From NCBI GenBank assembly GCA_903821715.1, contig CAIJMB010000194.1, forward strand, positions 1-9,985: DNA of 9,985 bases, given 5' to 3'. Numbering within the stretch: the stretch's first letter is position 1; each line of letters opens with the position of its first letter. The translations under genes were made by a program, and so were the position numbers. Shown piece by piece: positions 7,316 to 9,985 of the stretch. The DNA comes from an uncultured Flavobacteriales bacterium. Its GTDB lineage: Bacteria; Bacteroidota; Bacteroidia; Flavobacteriales; Schleiferiaceae. The notes under the pieces are model-generated. The model was not told where the DNA came from and made no database searches. It saw only the letters and a list, made by a program, of their open reading frames with translations.

Positions 7316-7869
7316 TACTTGGCGGCGTCCCAGTTGTCCCACAAGCGCTGAAAGTGCAGGTCCAGGCTGTCGTTTTGCTTGAGTACAAACCGGACTTCGT
7401 CCAGTCGCGTGTGAATGGTGGCCAAAAGCGGAAGCACCGTGTTCTTCTCCATCTCTAGCCCAAGCCGCGTCGAATCTTCGCTAAGCAGCCGCTCGCTCCA
7501 GTCGTGGTGCAGCGCGTCCAGTTGGTTGCGCGAGGCAATCAAGAGGCGGTCCCACTCTTCGCCGCGGCGCAAGGATTCGAACTTAAAGAGGGCGCGGTGG
7601 CTGTTGCGCAGCCATTCAAAGTCCTCGCGAAAAATCGAATCACGCGCGGAATCGTACGTCTTCGTCTTGGCGATTTCAATGTGGCGCTCCATCCGGTTGA
7701 ACGCATTCATGAATTCAGCGCTGTCGAGTGACTGCAGCACCGTGTTCGACGAATCGACGGTGGTGCGCAGCGCCATTACCTCGTCCCCGAGCGGTCCGCG
7801 ACGGCCACAACCTACTAAGCTTAAGGCCGCCAGCCCTAAAGCTGCGGCGCGCAGTACTAACGAATCCAT
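7315..7869 (-). CDS. Putative lipoprotein of unknown function
   Basis: I do not recognise this 184-residue protein. The N-terminus has one Arg, a hydrophobic stretch at 8-19 and a lipobox LVGC at 18-21, so it should be lipidated on C21 and anchored in a membrane facing the periplasm. The residues after the Cys (GRRGP) lack the acidic pair linked to surface export in some Bacteroidota, which weakly favours an inward-facing position. The rest is charged, rich in Asp, Arg, Glu and Leu, with few Gly or Pro, and looks almost wholly alpha-helical (for example 48-70, 75-125 and 135-165), with no catalytic motif. It overlaps the end of serS by 13 bases and the DUF4286 start by one base, so it is translated within the serS operon. 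The reading frame, overlaps and lipobox make it a real gene. Confidence 0.8.
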   Translation of the reverse strand: MDSLVLRAAALGLAALSLVGCGRRGPLGDEVMALRTTVDSSNTVLQSLDSAEFMNAFNRMERHIEIAKTKTYDSARDSIFREDFEWLRNSHRALFKFESLRRGEEWDRLLIASRNQLDALHHDWSERLLSEDSTRLGLEMEKNTVLPLLATIHTRLDEVRFVLKQNDSLDLHFQRLWDNWDAAK

Positions 7870-9131
7870 TCAAATCCAGTATATGCGGCCAGTGCCTTCG
7901 GAATCCGAATGCCCTCGGCCGTTTGGTTGTTTTCTAGTAACGCGGCAACCACACGCGGAAGCGCCAGCGACGACCCGTTCAAGGTGTGGGCCAAGTGCGG
8001 CTTTCCGTCGGCTTCGCTGCGGTAGCGCAGCATCAAGCGGTTGGTCTGAAACGTCTCAAAGTTGCTCACGGAACTCACCTCGAGCCAGCGCTCTTGGGCC
8101 GCAGACCAGACCTCAAAGTCGTAGGTCAGCGCTGAGGTGAATCCCATGTCTCCGCCGCAAAGGCGCAGCACACGGTAGGGGAGCTCCAAGTCCTGAAGCA
8201 ATCCGGCCACATGGGCGACCATCTCCTCGAGGCGGTCGTAGGACTTCTCGGGGTGCTCCACGCACACGATCTCCACTTTGTCGAACTGGTGCAGGCGGTT
8301 CAGGCCACGCACATCTTTGCCGTACGAGCCGGCTTCGCGGCGAAAGCAGGGGCTGTAGGCCGTCAGTTTCACCGGCAGGTCTGCCTCTGGAACGATTTCG
8401 TCGCGCAGCATGTTGGTCACGGGTACTTCTGCCGTCGGAATCGCGTACAGCTGGTCCTCGCCGACATGGTACATCTGGCCGTCTTTGTCAGGCAACTGGC
8501 CGGTCCCATAGCCCGAAGCCGCATTCACAAAGTGCGGAGGCTGTACCTCGAGGTAACCCGCCGCCGTATTGCGGTCCAAAAAGAACTGGATCATGGCGCG
8601 CTGCAGTCGTGCGCCTTGCCCGGTGTAGAACGGGAATCCCGCTCCGCTCACCTTGACGCCGCGCTCAAAATCGATGAGCTTGTAGCGTTCGGTCAATTCC
8701 CAGTGCGGAACCGCATGTTCGGCCAGCGACCATTCCGGGCTCCATTCGCTCACCACCACGTTGTCTTCAGCGGACTTGCCTGCCGGCACGGAATCGTGCG
8801 GCATATTGGGCAGGCGCAAAAGGTGTTCGCGCTCTTGGCCTTCGAGCAGCTCGAGTTCACTCGCGAAGCCTTGAATCTGCGACTTAATGTCGGTGGTACG
8901 GGCCTTAACTGAATTGGCCTCGTCGGTACGTCCGTCGCGCATCAACCCCCCGATCTCTTTGGCGTGGCGGTTGGCTTCGGCTTGAAGTGTTTCGGTTTCG
9001 GTTTGAATGCGGCGGCGCTGCTCGTTCAAGGCAAGCAGTGACTCAATAGCGGGACGGGCATTGATGTTGCGCTTGGCGAGCGCGGTAATCACGGCCTCAG
9101 GGTTGGTGCGGATGGTGTGAAGCGTCAGCAT
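7857..9131 (-). CDS. serS: Seryl-tRNA synthetase
   Basis: Charges tRNA-Ser (and tRNA-Sec where present) with serine in the cytoplasm; a class II synthetase of 424 residues, the normal length. The N-terminal arm, about residues 27-105, is a long antiparallel coiled coil that grips the tRNA extra arm. The class II core follows: QPPH at 197-200 (motif 1 region), the serine-binding TAE at 233-235, motif 2 around FRREAGSYGKDVRGLNRLHQF at 263-283 with R264, R265 and E266, and motif 3 at LNGSSLALPRVVAALLENNQ (384-403) with R393. All key residues appear present. It is the first gene of a five-gene minus-strand operon. The start MLTLHTIRTNPE is the usual conserved N-terminus and lies 77 bases after the rpmA stop, with a candidate promoter in between. 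Confidence 0.97.
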   Translation of the reverse strand: MLTLHTIRTNPEAVITALAKRNINARPAIESLLALNEQRRRIQTETETLQAEANRHAKEIGGLMRDGRTDEANSVKARTTDIKSQIQGFASELELLEGQEREHLLRLPNMPHDSVPAGKSAEDNVVVSEWSPEWSLAEHAVPHWELTERYKLIDFERGVKVSGAGFPFYTGQGARLQRAMIQFFLDRNTAAGYLEVQPPHFVNAASGYGTGQLPDKDGQMYHVGEDQLYAIPTAEVPVTNMLRDEIVPEADLPVKLTAYSPCFRREAGSYGKDVRGLNRLHQFDKVEIVCVEHPEKSYDRLEEMVAHVAGLLQDLELPYRVLRLCGGDMGFTSALTYDFEVWSAAQERWLEVSSVSNFETFQTNRLMLRYRSEADGKPHLAHTLNGSSLALPRVVAALLENNQTAEGIRIPKALAAYTGFEWIR

Positions 9132-9147
9132 AATCGTAGAACAGGTA

Positions 9148-9155
9148 CAAAACTA
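9148..9155 (-). promoter_or_regulatory. Candidate -7 promoter element for the serS operon
   Basis: On the minus strand these bases read TAGTTTTG, an exact match to TAnnTTTG, ending 16 bases before the serS start codon. The element lies in the T-rich tail just past the rpmA terminator hairpin. Any -33 element would therefore fall inside the hairpin, where no TTTG is seen at the proper spacing. If used, the leader would be only about 10 bases long. Confidence 0.4.
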
Positions 9156-9157
9156 CA

Positions 9158-9187
9158 AACCCCCTGGCGCCGAAGCTTCAGGGGGTT
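9158..9187 (-). terminator. Intrinsic terminator of the rplU-rpmA operon
   Basis: AACCCCCTG at 9158-9166 and CAGGGGGTT at 9179-9187 form a perfect 9-base-pair stem, five pairs of which are consecutive G-C, with a 12-base loop. On the minus strand the stem is followed by TTTGTAGTTTTG, a broken T-rich tail as expected of a rho-independent terminator. It sits 21 bases beyond the rpmA stop and before serS, so it separates the ribosomal operon from the serS operon. Confidence 0.85.
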
Positions 9188-9208
9188 GGTAAACTTAGAA
9201 ACAACTAA

Positions 9209-9481
9209 TTAAGCCTCGCCGCCCTCGGTAAAGGGAACGACCGAAACGAAACTCTTGTTTCCGGCTTTCTTTTGGAACTCTACGATGCCCTCGCTCAGCG
9301 CGAACAGCGTGTGGTCCTTACCAATTCCGACATTGGTGCCGGGATTGTGTTGTGTGCCGCGCTGGCGGACGATAATCGAACCGGCCGAAGCGGGCTGACC
9401 ACCAAAGATTTTTACACCCAGTCGCTTGGACGCTGATTCGCGTCCGTTCTTGGAACTACCTACACCTTTCTTGTGTGCCAT
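9209..9481 (-). CDS. rpmA: 50S ribosomal protein L27
   Basis: L27 is a large-subunit protein whose flexible N-terminus reaches towards the peptidyl-transferase centre. This 90-residue copy has the standard MAHKKGVGSSKNGRES start, KRLGVKIFGGQ at 19-29, IIVRQRGTQHNPG at 36-48 and GKDHTLFAL at 54-62. It has no N-terminal extension needing proteolytic removal, unlike the Firmicutes form. It starts 12 bases after the rplU stop, in the usual L21-L27 order. Confidence 0.98.
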   Translation of the reverse strand: MAHKKGVGSSKNGRESASKRLGVKIFGGQPASAGSIIVRQRGTQHNPGTNVGIGKDHTLFALSEGIVEFQKKAGNKSFVSVVPFTEGGEA

Positions 9482-9493
9482 GGTTCAATCGAA

Positions 9494-9913
9494 TTATTCA
9501 GCAGCCTCAGTCTTGGCAGCCTTCGTGGTTTTCTTTTTGGGCTCGACAGCTACCTCTTCGGTGGCTTCAACTTTTTTGGCAGTGGCCTTTTTCTTGGCTC
9601 CAGACAAGCTAATGTCTGTGATCAAGATTTGGCTCAGGGCCTGGCGGTGACCGTTCTTCTTTTCGTAGCCCTTGCGGCGCTTCTTCTTGAACACGATAAC
9701 CTTGTCACCTTGAAGGTGCTTGAGAAGGGTTGCTGAAACTACAGCTCCTTCGATAACGGGGGCGCCGACGCTTACGGTTCCGTTGTCTTCAGCTAGAAGG
9801 ACGCGGTCGAATGAAATCGACTCACCTTCTTGGCTTTGCAAACGGTTCACGTACACGCGCTGGTCTTTTTGCACTTTGTACTGCAGCCCTGCTATTTCTA
9901 CAATTGCGTACAT
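9494..9913 (-). CDS. rplU: 50S ribosomal protein L21 with Lys/Ala-rich C-terminal extension
   Basis: L21 binds 23S rRNA in the large ribosomal subunit. The start MYAIVEIAGLQYKV and the signature KKKRRKGYEKKNGHRQ at 76-91 are typical, and the core ends near residue 103, matching the usual family length. A further 36 residues (104-139) are low-complexity Lys, Ala, Thr and Glu, which could be a disordered RNA-binding tail. An in-frame ATG at 9937 would add eight residues but would overlap the promoter element at 9935-9942, and the family begins at MYAIV, so the start at 9913 is preferred. It is the first gene of the rplU-rpmA operon. Confidence 0.96.
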   Translation of the reverse strand: MYAIVEIAGLQYKVQKDQRVYVNRLQSQEGESISFDRVLLAEDNGTVSVGAPVIEGAVVSATLLKHLQGDKVIVFKKKRRKGYEKKNGHRQALSQILITDISLSGAKKKATAKKVEATEEVAVEPKKKTTKAAKTEAAE

Positions 9914-9934
9914 AACGAATTTTCTTTGGGGCTG

Positions 9935-9942
9935 CAAAGATA
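9935..9942 (-). promoter_or_regulatory. Promoter -7 element of rplU-rpmA
   Basis: On the minus strand these bases read TATCTTTG, an exact TAnnTTTG match, 21 bases before the rplU start. Twenty bases upstream of it is TTCG, one mismatch from the -33 TTTG, at an acceptable spacing. A run of seven T lies between the two. The position, short leader and highly expressed gene make this the most convincing promoter in the window. Confidence 0.65.
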
Positions 9943-9985
9943 CGTAAAAAAATCCCGTCTACCGAAGTCCGTGGCCTCAATTTTG

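Noticed and set aside
7316..7342. Nine-residue N-terminal extension of the DUF4286 protein
   Set aside because: The family starts at MYxYNVTV, and the ATG at 7315 overlaps the upstream stop codon in the usual coupled manner.
7415..8912. Plus-strand open frames (7415-8140 and 8211-8912) opposite the lipoprotein and serS
   Set aside because: Antisense to serS, which carries all class II motifs, and to a coupled lipoprotein gene. The plus-strand products are Ser/Arg-rich or featureless and have no promoter or motif.

Overview
The window comes from a Bacteroidota genome, most likely a Flavobacteriales-like lineage. Three things point there: a large secreted CotH-type protein ending in a type IX secretion (T9SS) sorting domain, a DUF4286 protein of the kind found in Bacteroidota, and upstream sequences that match the Bacteroidota -7 promoter element TAnnTTTG without clear Shine-Dalgarno sites. 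GC content is high for that group: lines I counted by eye gave about 57-65% in most genes, but only about 35-47% in the large secreted-protein gene. The genus cannot be named from this sequence.

Layout. (1) 56-1855, + strand: a promoter, then rfbB (dTDP-glucose 4,6-dehydratase) and kdsB (CMP-Kdo synthetase). Both make nucleotide sugars for lipopolysaccharide or other surface glycans. (2) 1863-4889, - strand: one 1008-residue exported protein with a lamin-tail domain, a chitobiase/FN3-like domain, a CotH kinase-like domain, an InlB-like repeat and a T9SS C-terminal domain. It converges on kdsB with 7 bases between stop codons. (3) 4890-5082: the only sizeable intergenic gap. (4) 9131 down to 5083, - strand: five tightly packed genes, serS, an unrecognised lipoprotein, a DUF4286 protein, an M16 zinc peptidase and an O-methyltransferase. 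Adjacent genes overlap or lie 1-6 bases apart, so this is very probably one operon. (5) 9942 down to 9158, - strand: a strong promoter, rplU (L21), rpmA (L27) and a hairpin terminator; a candidate serS promoter lies in the terminator's T-rich tail.

Most of the window is ordinary housekeeping and envelope biosynthesis. The part most worth a second look is the secreted CotH protein. Its lamin-tail domain appears to be split by an insert of about 180 residues, and the insert resembles a Bacteroidota surface-protein module with its two halves in swapped order. Its base composition also differs from all neighbours. Smaller points of interest are a divergent, shortened KdsB and the unknown lipoprotein co-transcribed with serS. 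I see no CRISPR array, insertion sequence, tRNA, rRNA or defence system.
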